From: Desulfococcaceae bacterium HSG8
Lineage (GTDB): Bacteria > Desulfobacterota > Desulfobacteria > Desulfobacterales > 4be13
DNA length: 34,086 nucleotides
NCBI GenBank assembly: GCA_030378015.1
Contig: JAUCGG010000034.1
Coordinates: 1 to 34,086 of the forward strand
Reading direction: 5' to 3'
A program made the position numbers and the translations under genes. The notes below the pieces were generated by a model. The model was given only the letters and a program-made list of their open reading frames with translations. It searched no databases and was not told the origin of the DNA. Of this stretch, positions 21,489-31,093 are shown piece after piece; the stretch's first letter is position 1, and each line of letters opens with the position of its first letter.

Positions 21489-23207
21489 GTGTTAAAAATG
21501 AGCCTGAAGAAAAAGAGCCTCGCGGGTTATTTTTTCCTGATTTTTTTAATTATCCTTGTCGGCATCATATCGGTTTATCAATCTGATACACTGGAAAAAA
21601 AGGTGACATATCTGACAGGCACAGTGGCAGACAAAGTAAAGCTGGCAAATGCATTCATATCTGCCATATCTGCCATGCGGATCTCCGTGGAAAAATTTAT
21701 TTATCTGAATAAGGCGGAAGATGACGAGGCTGCTGAGAAGAGCATCGCAAGGGTTTTGGACATTCTGAATATGGCTGAAAAGCAGATAGGTGACCCGGAA
21801 GAACTGAAAATATTAAATGAGATCAGAACTCTGACCGTCGGTTATATTAATATATACCGCAATTTTGTGATCCGATACAATGCAAGGAATGAGAATAAAC
21901 ATTCCCTTTATATGCTCGGAGAAAACATATTAAAAAATTTGGATAAATTTTCCGAAACAGGTGCCCAGGCAGAAGTGATCGTAAGAAAAATCATGAATGT
22001 CAGAATGGAGACAGAAAGATATATGGTCACCCGGGATACCTCTCACTTCGACAGCGCCAATGCAATTTTAGATGAAATACTGAAGGATGTCGATGAGAAA
22101 TTTTCGGAGGAACTTGTGTTTTCCATCGAAGACTATAAAGATGATTTCGAGGGCCTGGTTCTGGTTACCCGGAAAATGGAAGAAGAGGTGAAACAAACCC
22201 TTTTTCCGGTCGCGCCTCGGCTGGCGGATCTGGCAAAAAAAATTTATGATTCGGGCTGGCATGAAATGGACAAAGCCCATGATGGCGTAGAAAAAAGGGT
22301 GGAATCTGCGAAGAGGTGGGTCGCGGGCATCATTATCCTTGCTGTGATTTCAGGACTTGCCGCGGGACTGATATCGGCAAACTGGGTAATTCGGCCCATA
22401 TCAAAGGTGATTACCGGAATCATTCACATTGCAGAGGGAAATCTTGCCACCCGGCTTGAAATCAGGACCGGGGATGAACTGGAGGATCTTGCCATGGCAG
22501 TCAATACAATGATCTTGGGACTTGGAAAAGCTGTCGGAAAGTCAATAAATATTTCAAAAGGGTTAGCAGAAAGAGCTTCCGAACATGCTTCTTCTATGGA
22601 GGTAACATCTTCCTCACTGGAAGAGATGTCTTCCATGATCCGGCTGAATGCAGGAAATGCCAGCCATGCGGATGATCTGATGACGGAAGCCAATGAAGTT
22701 GTTCGCAAGGCGAACGGGACCATGTCAGAACTGACAGATTCGATGGAAGACACTATCAGGGCAAGCCAGGAAACATCAAAGATTGTCAAGTCCATTGATG
22801 AGATTGCTTTCCAGACCAATCTCCTGGCGCTGAACGCAACGGTTGAGGCTGCCCGCGCCGGCGAAGCCGGTGCGGGCTTCGGGGTGGTGGCCAATGAGGT
22901 GCGGAATCTTGCGATGCAGGCTGCTAAGGCCGCCAAGGATACAGCCGTACTCATTGAAAGCACGGTCGGGATGATTGACAACGGGGCCAGGCTGGTGAGC
23001 AAAACCAATGCTGCTTTTTCCGAGATGGCTCAGACATTTACGCAGGTAGGCGAACTTATTACCGAGATATCCGGGGCTTCTGATGAACAGGCGAAAGGCA
23101 TCGAGCAGATTAACAAGGCTGCCGCGAAGATGGATAGCGTCACCCGGGAGAACGCTGTCAGTTCGAAAGAGCTCAGATCAGTAATGAGCATGTTCAGGAC
23201 AGTCTGA
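21489..23207 (+). CDS. Methyl-accepting chemotaxis protein, 572 aa
   Basis: The GTG start is chosen because AAGGAG ends six or seven bases before it; the ATG at 21498 would be too far. The first membrane helix is at about 14-31. A periplasmic four-helix-bundle-like sensor with no obvious ligand motif follows (about 32-274), then the second helix ([19 protein letters not shown], about 277-296), HAMP (about 300-350) and a signalling domain. The tip reads [20 protein letters not shown] then [16 protein letters not shown], with T replacing the usual A. There is no CheR-binding pentapeptide. It signals to CheA/CheW, which are not encoded here. It converges on the kinase gene with a 65-bp gap. Confidence 0.93.
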   Translation: MLKMSLKKKSLAGYFFLIFLIILVGIISVYQSDTLEKKVTYLTGTVADKVKLANAFISAISAMRISVEKFIYLNKAEDDEAAEKSIARVLDILNMAEKQIGDPEELKILNEIRTLTVGYINIYRNFVIRYNARNENKHSLYMLGENILKNLDKFSETGAQAEVIVRKIMNVRMETERYMVTRDTSHFDSANAILDEILKDVDEKFSEELVFSIEDYKDDFEGLVLVTRKMEEEVKQTLFPVAPRLADLAKKIYDSGWHEMDKAHDGVEKRVESAKRWVAGIIILAVISGLAAGLISANWVIRPISKVITGIIHIAEGNLATRLEIRTGDELEDLAMAVNTMILGLGKAVGKSINISKGLAERASEHASSMEVTSSSLEEMSSMIRLNAGNASHADDLMTEANEVVRKANGTMSELTDSMEDTIRASQETSKIVKSIDEIAFQTNLLALNATVEAARAGEAGAGFGVVANEVRNLAMQAAKAAKDTAVLIESTVGMIDNGARLVSKTNAAFSEMAQTFTQVGELITEISGASDEQAKGIEQINKAAAKMDSVTRENAVSSKELRSVMSMFRTV

Positions 23208-23272
23208 AGTCTTCCCTCGCCATAATATTCCGTCATACGAAATTCAATGACCTGATTTTAGGTGGAATCGCC

Positions 23273-26200
23273 TTAACTCCCTTCCAAATCATCTGATTCA
23301 ATCCCCAATTCCATAGCCAGCCTGACAGTCTCATCTATGGCGCTGTCAAAGTCGAAGCAGTCCACCATCTGTTTTACGGGATCAACATGGGAAGAAGGGA
23401 GAAAGCGGCTCAGTTTTTCAATAAAAGGGTTAACTGCATCGGGATTATATTGTTCAAAAGACCCCAGCATTTCTCGGAATAGTTCTTTTAAGACAGGCAA
23501 TTCGGGTTTCTCTTCCAAGGGTGAGGAACCGGATTTATGCGATTCAGGGTTCGGGTTCGGCGTTAGCTCAGTCGAACAGCTCAGTCGAACGATTGAAGAA
23601 ACAGCAGAATTCAATGCTGATGCAAGGGGTTCGATCATGGGAACCAGCTCATCAGTACGCTTTTCCCTGACGACGGAATCAAGTTTTACAGCGATGTTAT
23701 AAACCTCTGTCACGGAAAGATTTCCGGCAACACCCTTGAGTGCATGGACAACGCCATATACTCCGTCCCTGTCTTTGTTTTTCAATAGGCTGAGAATTTC
23801 ACCTGCGGCATTTTCGTAATTCTCGCAAAATCTCAGCAGTGCTTTTTTGTATATCTCCTCATCCTGCCATGTCTGAAGGCCTTTTTTCCAATTAACAGTG
23901 TTCAGAGAACAGGATGCCAAACCATCTTCCATTGGCTGCCCCTGGTCTCCGTCTTCTGACAACGGTCCACTCTCCATTGCCGACTGCTCACTGCTCATTG
24001 GTAACTGATAACTGTCCGCTGATAGCTGTCCTCGGCCTTCGGGAACAAGCTGTTCCATGGTTTCAAAGAGTTCGTCAAAGTCAACCGGTTTACCGGCTAT
24101 GGCATCCATTCCCGCATCCAGGCATGTCTGCTGTTCTTCCTTCATCACACTTGCGGTGAGCGCTATAATGGGGAGCCGCGAGCCTGAAACGGATTCCATC
24201 TCGCGAATTCGCCTCGTGGCTTCCAGTCCGTCCATTTCAGGCATATGCACATCCATGAGGATAATATCCGGATTTTCCCGCTGAAACGCCTCAACTGCTT
24301 TGTATCCGTCCCGGGCTTCGATAATTGTGTGTTTATGCTGTTCAAAACGGATCTTTGCCAGCATGATATTTTCCTCAATATCCTCGGCTAACAGAATTCT
24401 GAAGCAGCGACGGGGGCCGGAAAATGAGGATTCAGGTTCAGCTTCGAGTATGGCATCCGATGGTTCCGCCCGGATTGTAAAATGAAAGATACTCCCTTTT
24501 CCCTCCTCGCTTTCTGCCCATATTTTACCGCCCATGAGATGCACAAGCTGCCTGGATATTGTGGTTCCCAGCCCGGTCCCCCCGAATCTCCGGCTTGTGG
24601 AGTTATCAGCCTGGGTAAACGGCTCGAATATACTTTGCACCCGGTCTGCGGGAATGCCGATGCCGGTGTCGGAAACGAAAAAATGCAGAAAATCTTCTTT
24701 ATCCGATGGGGCAGCATTTATAGCGATCTCACCTTTTCCAGTGAACTTGATGGCGTTGCCCGCGAGATTGATAAGGATCTGCCGCAGATGTGCAGGGTCA
24801 CCTATAACATATTTTGAAACATCGGGATGAATATTGAGAGAGACCTTCAGCCCTTTTTCCCTGGCTTTGATATCAAGCATCTGTAACATATCCTCCATCA
24901 TCTGATGCAGATCAAAAGGCAGTTCTTCCAACTCCAGTTTTCCGCTCTCCAGTTTGCTGAGATCAAGAATATCATTTATCAGCGTAAGCAGGGACTTTGC
25001 AGAATTATGAGCCGTGGAAAGATTTCTTCTCTGGAATTCCGGCAGAGCAGAATCCTCCAAAGCCACTTCCAAAAAACCCAGCACCGAATTCATGGGAGTC
25101 CGGATCTCATGAGACATATTTGCCAGGAATTCGCTTTTTGCCTGGCTGGCGGCTTCCGCGGCTATACGCTTGTTTTCAGCGTGTTCTTTTTCTCTTTGCC
25201 GGATGATACTGAGCTTTCTTTCCCGGAAATATGACAACAGGCTGAGAACAAGATATCCTGAAATTCCTGCCATCAGATTATAGGTCATTGAAATGGCTAC
25301 TCCCTGATATACATAAAGAAGTATGCATAAAAAAATAAATCCCGAGAACAGAATACATGCAAACAGCATCTGGAATGACGGGGCGCGTACCAGGTGTGTG
25401 CAGAGGAAAACACAAGAAAGAAACACAAAGCTTATTATTATTTCAATCCACAGGGACGCGGGACCCAGCGGAGCGCCTTTTAAAAGCGTATTAACTGTAT
25501 CAGCTATGATTTCCGAACCGTAAATCATTCCCACAGGTGTGTCAAACCAGTCATGAGAAAGTGCGGTGGTTTCCCCTATAATAACGATCTTATCCTGAAC
25601 CCATGCTTTTAATTCCATTATTTCATATTCATCCAGATCGGAGATATCCGTAAACTCCGAGGCTGTGATGCCGGCATACTGGTAAAGAAATCTGTAGGTT
25701 TTCGGAACCGAGGAAAAGTCAATGAAGATATCATTAAACTGGTCTAAAGGGATTGAAAGATCCCCGAGAATCAGGTTTTGGCTCTGAATTTCAGGACGGA
25801 CATTCAGAAACTCGGCAACTGTCTGGACCGCAATTGGCCATTTACCATCCTTTTCAGCTATTTCCGGCCAGATGCGGACACGGCTTAAAAATGTGGAAAC
25901 AGAGCTTGGCGAGGATATATTTACGTATCCCAGGGGGCATGAATTTTTTAAAAGAGGAATCGGGTAGCTGAGTTCAAAAAACCGGTTATCGTCGTCAAAC
26001 AGGGCCCGGGAAGCCAGTACAACATTGCTTTGCTCAATCGCCTCAGCCAGCAAAGCATCCCCGCCGCAGGAACCGGGAAGATCTATTACGATATCTGCAC
26101 AGATCACCCTGGCGCCCAGTTTGTTCAGATTTATTATAATTTTCGCCAGGTCCGCCCGTTTCAGGGGGAATTTATCATATTCTGTGAAAAACACGTCATC

Positions 26201-26446
26201 AATTGTGACAAGGGCAATTTTATCATGTAGAAAATCTGTTTCTTCTCCCAAGTGGGATCGCAGTCCGTGCCGGAAAAAAATTGTCTGATCCTCCAGTAAA
26301 GAAAATATCTCATGATATTCAGCAGGAACAGTCAGGAAAAAAAGGAGAATAATGAAAATGATATCGTATTTTTTCAAAGTGTTTTTCATAGCCGACCGCT
26401 GTTTTCGGTGTGCGATACGGGAGGCCTTGATCTTCGTTTCGGCCAT
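23273..26446 (-). CDS. CHASE2 hybrid histidine kinase with REC and Hpt domains, 1057 aa
   Basis: Membrane helix at 28-42, extracytoplasmic CHASE2 sensor (about 45-330), three helices (334-350, 360-380, 388-406), then HisKA with SHEIRTP (H446), ATPase domain (DTGIGIP 593-599, GGTGLGTTIS), receiver (D732 in ILMDVHMP, K786 region) and Hpt (H901 in VVHALKGVAGN). This allows a His-Asp-His relay. Two linkers (about 805-830 and 950-961) are encoded by dispersed repeats. The start is uncertain: the first eight codons are duplicated in inverted orientation at 26686-26709 across a MITE-like element, and no ribosome binding site is seen. ATG at codon 20, just before the first helix, is an alternative. 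The gene nearby on the same strand encodes a FecR-like protein. Confidence 0.9.
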   Translation of the reverse strand: MAETKIKASRIAHRKQRSAMKNTLKKYDIIFIILLFFLTVPAEYHEIFSLLEDQTIFFRHGLRSHLGEETDFLHDKIALVTIDDVFFTEYDKFPLKRADLAKIIINLNKLGARVICADIVIDLPGSCGGDALLAEAIEQSNVVLASRALFDDDNRFFELSYPIPLLKNSCPLGYVNISSPSSVSTFLSRVRIWPEIAEKDGKWPIAVQTVAEFLNVRPEIQSQNLILGDLSIPLDQFNDIFIDFSSVPKTYRFLYQYAGITASEFTDISDLDEYEIMELKAWVQDKIVIIGETTALSHDWFDTPVGMIYGSEIIADTVNTLLKGAPLGPASLWIEIIISFVFLSCVFLCTHLVRAPSFQMLFACILFSGFIFLCILLYVYQGVAISMTYNLMAGISGYLVLSLLSYFRERKLSIIRQREKEHAENKRIAAEAASQAKSEFLANMSHEIRTPMNSVLGFLEVALEDSALPEFQRRNLSTAHNSAKSLLTLINDILDLSKLESGKLELEELPFDLHQMMEDMLQMLDIKAREKGLKVSLNIHPDVSKYVIGDPAHLRQILINLAGNAIKFTGKGEIAINAAPSDKEDFLHFFVSDTGIGIPADRVQSIFEPFTQADNSTSRRFGGTGLGTTISRQLVHLMGGKIWAESEEGKGSIFHFTIRAEPSDAILEAEPESSFSGPRRCFRILLAEDIEENIMLAKIRFEQHKHTIIEARDGYKAVEAFQRENPDIILMDVHMPEMDGLEATRRIREMESVSGSRLPIIALTASVMKEEQQTCLDAGMDAIAGKPVDFDELFETMEQLVPEGRGQLSADSYQLPMSSEQSAMESGPLSEDGDQGQPMEDGLASCSLNTVNWKKGLQTWQDEEIYKKALLRFCENYENAAGEILSLLKNKDRDGVYGVVHALKGVAGNLSVTEVYNIAVKLDSVVREKRTDELVPMIEPLASALNSAVSSIVRLSCSTELTPNPNPESHKSGSSPLEEKPELPVLKELFREMLGSFEQYNPDAVNPFIEKLSRFLPSSHVDPVKQMVDCFDFDSAIDETVRLAMELGIESDDLEGS
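23565..23590. repeat. Tandem 13-mer AGCTCAGTCGAAC x2 inside the kinase gene
   Basis: Two perfect copies, translated as VRLSCSTEL in a linker after the Hpt domain. The same word family (GAGCTCAGTCGA) forms the palindrome inserted at 28615-28664. Confidence 0.75.
23957..24031. repeat. CAGTTATCAG/GAGCAGT-type repeat inside the kinase gene
   Basis: Imperfect short repeats typical of intergenic DNA (compare about 28410-28520), here translated as the S/Q-rich linker LSADSYQLPMSSEQSAM between the REC and Hpt domains. Confidence 0.5.
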
Positions 26447-26709
26447 GTTGTCTGAACCCGGATAATCAGGATTAAACGCTCATGATCAGGGCGATCACCC
26501 CCGGTCATGAAAATTTATTTTTACGGTAACGTATCGTAATTTTTCAGATTGCGCCTCACCGGATATGTTCTTTCCGGCGCAATCTGAAAGATTACGCCAC
26601 ATGTATTTTTACGGTAAAGGATAATCAGGATTTACAGAATGTTATCCTGTAAATCCTTTAATCCTGCAAATCGTGGTTCTGACAAATGGCCGAAACGAAG
26701 ATCAAGGCC
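26423..26709. repeat. 24-bp inverted duplication of the kinase gene start around R3
   Basis: 26423-26446 (the first eight codons of the kinase, minus strand) and 26686-26709 are exact reverse complements (ATGGCCGAAACGAAGATCAA plus GGCC). They directly continue the terminal inverted repeats of the R3 element, giving arms of more than 30 bp. Confidence 0.85.
26447..26685. mobile_element. MITE-like element R3 with hairpin core
   Basis: Ends in TTGTCTGAACCCGG and its imperfect complement (GTGGTTCTGACAA), as in R1. The hairpin core (about 26526-26603) is flanked by the direct repeat TATTTTTACGGTAA, which looks like a target duplication. The element abuts the kinase start codon. No transposase gene. 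Confidence 0.7.
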
Positions 26710-26745
26710 GATTCGGGATTTTTTAGGTCGGGAAATAACATACCC

Positions 26746-26805
26746 AGACCTCCGAGGTTTTGCTCATAACCTTGTCCCCTGATTTCCCGGAAACCTCGGA
26801 GGTCT
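26746..26805. repeat. Inverted repeat AGACCTCCGAGGTTT
   Basis: Perfect 15-bp arms (26746-26760, 26791-26805) around 30 bases. REP-like. Confidence 0.7.
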
Positions 26806-26935
26806 TTCATGAAAAAGTCTCACCGTATAGGACACGGATAAACACGGATACGGATTTTATTTCAGAATGATCCTGAAAACCGCGGGCAGGTTATTTGTGA
26901 GGAATTCCCTTAAAAGCTTGCAGCAGATGGAAAAA

Positions 26936-27020
26936 GTTCGTAGTCCCGCCTTCAGGCGGCTTGCTCCGTCAGCGTAACTTTCCGTTTTTACAGGAACCGC
27001 CTGAAGGCGGAACTGCGAAC
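26936..27020. repeat. Inverted repeat with CCGCCTTCAGGCGG arms
   Basis: 24-bp arms (26936-26959 and 26997-27020) with two mismatches. Each arm is itself partly palindromic. Confidence 0.7.
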
Positions 27021-27040
27021 CCTGTCTGATATTTTCTATC

Positions 27041-27312
27041 TACTACATCAACTTGTAAGTTCCTCCCCCCTTTTTTAAAGGGTGGCCGGGGGGGATTTCT
27101 GCCGCAACCCCTTTTTTTGTAACATAAAATTCCCACTGTCCCTTTTAAAAGGGGGCGAACTTAAAAAGTGGTGTGCTACTACACCGATTCGTAAATTCCT
27201 CCCCCCTTTTTTAAAGGGGGCCGGGGGGATTTCTGCCGTAACACTTTTTTTTAGCAACGTAAAATCCCCACTGCCCCCTTTAAAAAAGGGGGGACGAACT
27301 TAAAAAGTGGTG
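27041..27312. repeat. Tandem pair of 136-bp repeat units
   Basis: Units 27041-27176 and 27177-27312 both start TACTACA and contain CCTCCCCCCTTTTTTAAAGG, a T run and GAACTTAAAAAGTGGTGT. A third TACTAC follows at 27313 and supplies the stop codon region of the FecR-like gene. Same family as 12685-12772. Confidence 0.8.
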
Positions 27313-27314
27313 TA

Positions 27315-28238
27315 CTACTGCTTTAATCGGGACTGATATATCCCTGTTTCCGATTCTTCAAGCTCTTTCAATTCCAACTCATTAAGAACCTTGACCAGAA
27401 ACGGTCTTACTTCATCTGATTCCGGATTTTCAGACAAAAACGTGCGATATTGATCCATTGCCGCGACTTTGAAGCCGTGTTCATCCATCAGGTTTCCGAT
27501 CAGAAACCCGTTGTTCGGTGCAACTTCATGAATGCGCCGTTCTTCTGCCCGGAAATTTTCCAGTTCGGCAGCGGAGAGCCATCTCAGGCTGTGCATTTCT
27601 CCGGGGGTATAAGCAACTTCTCCTTCAAAAAGAAGCTGCACCCGGTATTTATAATTACCAGGGGCTATCCGCGGCACTTTAAAGCGAATAATCTTCGCTC
27701 CCGACTTCGGTACATCAAAGAATTTTTCACCGACCGTCAGCCGGTATGAATATTCAGGACCCGCGCTTTCCCACACTAGGTCGGAAAAACCATCGGAGAG
27801 CGTAATATTCGCGGCAGTCGCCAGCTTTATCCCTCTTTTGGCTTTACCGTAGCGCCTGAGTGATGTGTATTTCTGAACCTTGGCAAATTTCCTGTTCAGA
27901 AATCCTGCAAGGGTTTTGGCAGGTTCCGGCTTCAATGCATCACCTTTTGTAACCTTTGTTTCCCGGGCACGGATTTCAAGTTCGGTATTGCCGCCCACGG
28001 GTTCAAGCATCTCGGTCCGCTGGTTTAAGAGTTTGCAGGAACCGTCATTGCCGGTCCTGACGCGCCAGCCTTCAAACAGGAATTTGTTGCGGCGCACATC
28101 TTTCCATGTTTCCCCGTTTGCGGAATACATGACCTTGCCCTTTGCCTCTATCAGCAAAACAACAGGTTTATCTCCCCCGGCAAAAGCAGTCGTGCAGAAG
28201 AGCAGGGTTCCGGCCAGAATAAGCATGATTTTGTTCAT
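27315..28238 (-). CDS. Exported FecR-domain-like protein, 307 aa
   Basis: Signal peptide MNKIMLILAGTLLFCTTAFA and a strong ribosome binding site (AAAGGAGG) fix the start. Residues about 25-95 resemble a FecR domain (GKVMYSANGETWKDV, FEGWRVRTGNDGSCKLL, then VTKGDAL). A beta-rich middle follows (about 145-225) and a helical TPR-like end (AAMDQYRTFLSENPESDEV). In large-genome bacteria such FecR-type proteins often accompany CHASE2 and CHAT proteins. Here the CHASE2 kinase lies downstream on the same strand and CHAT upstream. It may act as the envelope partner of the kinase. Confidence 0.75.
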   Translation of the reverse strand: MNKIMLILAGTLLFCTTAFAGGDKPVVLLIEAKGKVMYSANGETWKDVRRNKFLFEGWRVRTGNDGSCKLLNQRTEMLEPVGGNTELEIRARETKVTKGDALKPEPAKTLAGFLNRKFAKVQKYTSLRRYGKAKRGIKLATAANITLSDGFSDLVWESAGPEYSYRLTVGEKFFDVPKSGAKIIRFKVPRIAPGNYKYRVQLLFEGEVAYTPGEMHSLRWLSAAELENFRAEERRIHEVAPNNGFLIGNLMDEHGFKVAAMDQYRTFLSENPESDEVRPFLVKVLNELELKELEESETGIYQSRLKQ

Positions 28239-28529
28239 AAATTCCTCCTTTCTTGGTTGGTTTGTGTCAGTCAGGAATAATAAAATGCCCGCCCGTTCGG
28301 ATTGGCAAATACAGCCACACTGCCGTTTTTTTCAATCCGGACTATATAATTTTTAAAGGAAATTGTTATATTGATTGTAAATTCAAAATGTTTCATTCCT
28401 TTTTGTATGCATCTGCTCACTGATCCGCAAGCAGAAGCTAATCATTAACTGTCAATCATATCACTGATCAGTTGATAAGTAAAGATTATTATCAGTGAAT
28501 CAGTGAACAGTTTTCAGTGGGAGCATTCC
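28239..28529. other. Repeat-rich intergenic stretch
   Basis: Holds a degenerate GGATTGGCAAAT palindrome (about 28295-28345) and interleaved TGATCAGT/CAGTGAATCAGTGAA imperfect repeats (28410-28520). No gene seen. Confidence 0.5.
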
Positions 28530-28790
28530 CAAAAGTAGGCTGCATATACATACTATAAAATTCAGAATGTTACTCGTTCCCGGGCTTCTGCCTGTGAATG
28601 CATTCCGCAAGGCTTCGGGCGTGATTTCAGATTTCGACGAGCTCAGTCGAGTCGTCGAACGGCTCTGCCTTGCAAGGCATTTCGCTTAACTTGCCTGTTT
28701 TAAAACAAAAACGAGACAGAGCATCTCAGGATGCATTCCCGGGCGGAGCCTGGGAGCCTGGGAACGAGAATTTCCTACTTTTTGGGAATG
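28530..28790. repeat. Dispersed CGTTCCC...GCCTG repeat, copy 2
   Basis: Same order of blocks as 17338-17514 (AAAAGTAGGCTGCATATACA lead, CAGAATGTTACTCGTTCCC, GCAAGGCT, ACGAGACAGAGC, TGCATTCCC) but longer, with a 50-bp insertion at 28615. It ends 10 bp from the stop of the ATPase-nuclease gene. Confidence 0.75.
28615..28664. mobile_element. 50-bp palindromic insertion flanked by GGCT duplication
   Basis: Copy 1 of the host repeat reads GCAAGGCTCTGCC. Here GCAAGGCT is followed by about 46 bp containing TTCGACGA...TCGTCGAA, then GGCTCTGCC. A 4-bp target duplication (GGCT) is the simplest reading. Confidence 0.6.
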
Positions 28791-28799
28791 CGCCCGTTT

Positions 28800-30578
28800 T
28801 CAGTTGCCTAATCTCTTTGGTAATTTTTCACTGTGGTTTTCCAGCCACCGTCTGTCACTTGTCCATGCAATCCCCTGTTTTTTCATATATTCAAGCGTAT
28901 TCTTGAAAAAACCGCCTGCTGAAAATACAATTAACACAGCTTTGCTGATTTTTTCAAGCTTCATAAGCTCCTGTGCTTTTTTCACAAAATCCCCTGCCTC
29001 TTTCACGGTGAATTTTGCCTTCCGGTTTTTCACTTCCCATATCAGCGAATATTCATCTTCTTTTGCCTTGGCAAAGATATCGGTCTGGAATTCAGGTTCG
29101 TACAGGGGCGGGGAATTATACGACCATATTCTTTCATATTCGGTGAATTCAAAATCATCCGGCAGGTTCTGCATAACAGATTTGAACAACTCATTGTTTT
29201 TGCAAGCCTCATGCCTGAGACGGTGAATGATCAGAAACTCGGCAAATGCTCCCTTGTAGCGGCTGTATTCTCCCCGGAGCCGTTTGTTGTTTTTAAGCAG
29301 TTTTTCGCACAGGGCTTTGTACTCCTTTGTTATGTCCTTCGGATCAAACGTTCTGATTTCCTTCTGGTAAACTCCCCGGAACACCTTGTCAAAAATATTG
29401 TCAGGAACCCCCCGGTAGTCGAAATTGCTGCTGCCCTGCTCGATAATATCAGCTTTTACCAGGATTTTCAGTTTCTCCTCAAGTTCCGAATCGCTCATTT
29501 CCAGGTTCAGTTTCTCCGACAGTTCATCCCGTCCGACCTCTCTTTTCCTGTGTTTGGAAAGGTAAAGCACGATCTGCTTTGCATGAATATCGTTCGCCTC
29601 TTCCAGCGCATATGACACATATTCCATCCATGTGCCTTTTATTCCGCCCTCCCTGTGAAGTGTTTCGAATTCCAGGGTCCCGATCAGACCCTTCTCAGTT
29701 GTGAAATCCTTTTCCGGGTACTTGGAACGGAACAGGGAACTGATGTAAAACGGATTCCCTTCCGTGAGTCCTGCCATGAGAGGGATAATATTCTCTGCCA
29801 CCGGAATATTCTCAAGATGGGAATATTTCAGGATCATTTCCACAGCCTCGTGTTCGGGAAGGTTTTCGAGATAATGAAACAGAAATCTCCCTGGAAGCAT
29901 TTTCAGAATATCGCGCGCCAGCCAGCCCACCCAGCTCCCGGATACCAGCATGGGGGCGTTTTTGTATTCCGCCGTCCCAAGGTAGCTCCCGGCAAGATTT
30001 CCGATGCGGTCTTTGCAGGATTTGTCCCTGAAAATATAGCGGTTAAGAAACTGGAATTCATCAATGATCTGCAATATACGTTCATCAGTGTGCTCTGCTG
30101 CCAGGCGGGGAAGGTTGCGGGCTATATCCCACAGGCTGTCTGCCTTCTCCTGCCTGTCCGCGAGTTCCGCATCTTCCACCAGATGGCAGAGATAGTCCAG
30201 TTTCTCCTTTTTCATGGCTTCCAGGGCACGCGAGTAATTACTTCTGGAATAACGGAAGTATTCCTGCTTTCCTGTTTTGAATGCGACATACTGGTAAATA
30301 AAGGTGAGCAGGAATTCCCTGGAAAAGTCAAGGAGCCACTGGTCTGATTCCTTTATTTCAAAGTAAAACGGAATCACCGTGTCATTTTTCTGGAATGTCA
30401 GGTTGTAAAGCCTCTGGAGCAGGGCAGTTTTGCCGGTCTTTCTCCGGGAAAGGATTGCCGTACTCTGGGAAATTTCCTGTTTTATCCTGTCTGTCCAGTT
30501 AAGGAAATAAGCCAGTTCTTTTTTCCTGCCGGTGAAAAGATCGGGATTTCCTATTTTTTCCTTCAGCCAGATTTGCAT
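28800..30578 (-). CDS. Archaeal-type ATPase fused to PD-(D/E)XK nuclease-like domain, 592 aa
   Basis: P-loop SRRKTGKTAL (44-53; the first Gly is Ser) and Walker B LQIIDEFQFLN (D173, E174) place it with the archaeal ATPase/STAND-like group (ATPase_2, DUF234 proteins). A winged-helix region follows (about 330-385). The C-terminus has a nuclease-like core: an acidic helix YKGAFAEFLIIHRL (about 441-454), D500 and E515-V-K517 (LIWEVKNRK). GGAG precedes the ATG. It is a diverged paralogue of 31094-32914, 30% or so alike by eye. Possible roles are defence or mobile-element control; no partner effector is seen. Confidence 0.8.
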   Translation of the reverse strand: MQIWLKEKIGNPDLFTGRKKELAYFLNWTDRIKQEISQSTAILSRRKTGKTALLQRLYNLTFQKNDTVIPFYFEIKESDQWLLDFSREFLLTFIYQYVAFKTGKQEYFRYSRSNYSRALEAMKKEKLDYLCHLVEDAELADRQEKADSLWDIARNLPRLAAEHTDERILQIIDEFQFLNRYIFRDKSCKDRIGNLAGSYLGTAEYKNAPMLVSGSWVGWLARDILKMLPGRFLFHYLENLPEHEAVEMILKYSHLENIPVAENIIPLMAGLTEGNPFYISSLFRSKYPEKDFTTEKGLIGTLEFETLHREGGIKGTWMEYVSYALEEANDIHAKQIVLYLSKHRKREVGRDELSEKLNLEMSDSELEEKLKILVKADIIEQGSSNFDYRGVPDNIFDKVFRGVYQKEIRTFDPKDITKEYKALCEKLLKNNKRLRGEYSRYKGAFAEFLIIHRLRHEACKNNELFKSVMQNLPDDFEFTEYERIWSYNSPPLYEPEFQTDIFAKAKEDEYSLIWEVKNRKAKFTVKEAGDFVKKAQELMKLEKISKAVLIVFSAGGFFKNTLEYMKKQGIAWTSDRRWLENHSEKLPKRLGN

Positions 30579-30618
30579 TTGTTTCTCCTGTGTTTAAAGA
30601 ATTCAAAGTGGAACATCC

Positions 30619-30640
30619 GGAGTGCAAAGCTTGCTTTGCG
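30619..30640. repeat. GCAAAGCTTGCTTTGC palindrome, copy 3
   Basis: Inverted-centre version (TT for AA) of the palindromes at 10200 and 11474, again beside GGAGT. Confidence 0.6.
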
Positions 30641-31003
30641 AGTCCCCCTGAGACTCACTTAGGACGGATACCATTGGCAAAGTAAGCGTTGCGCTCCGGA
30701 CATAGCCTGCTGCTCCGGATTATTCCTCCGGTGCAGAATCATGCCGTTGTCTGCTGCAAACACATCGGTTTCCGAACTTCCACTGACCGCATTCAGGTTC
30801 CTGTCCGCGGGGCTTTTCATGAGACTCCATCCTGCTCCGTTGTAATGAAAGAAAGCCCGCTCTGTCCCTTATTTTATTATTTTACATAAGCTTACCCTGA
30901 TTCCGAAGTGATGTCAATCTGTTAATCAAAGCCAGCCGGGGCAAATCCCCTCGCCTCCTCACGCTCCCGGGGATTGCCAAATCCACCGGTTCTTTACCGA
31001 CAT

Positions 31004-31087
31004 GGCTCGGATTTGGCAATCCGAGCCGAGCGTGAAGGGAGCCGGATGAGCTTCAGGTTCTGCTCCCGGGGATTGGCAAATCCCCGG
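31004..31087. repeat. Pair of GGATT REP palindromes
   Basis: GGCTCGGATT-TGGC-AATCCGAGCC (31004-31027) and CCGGGGATT-GGCA-AATCCCCGG (31066-31087, loop overlapping by one base), ending 7 bp from the stop of the next gene. Same family as 20361-20519. Confidence 0.8.
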
Positions 31088-31093
31088 CATGGC

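Larger units (their letters stand above)
30579..31093. other. Intergenic region between the two ATPase-nuclease genes
   Basis: About 515 bp with no gene I can support. It contains the palindromes at 30619-30640 and 31004-31087 and a CAAAGTAAGCGTTGCGCTCC variant at about 30678-30697. Confidence 0.6.
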
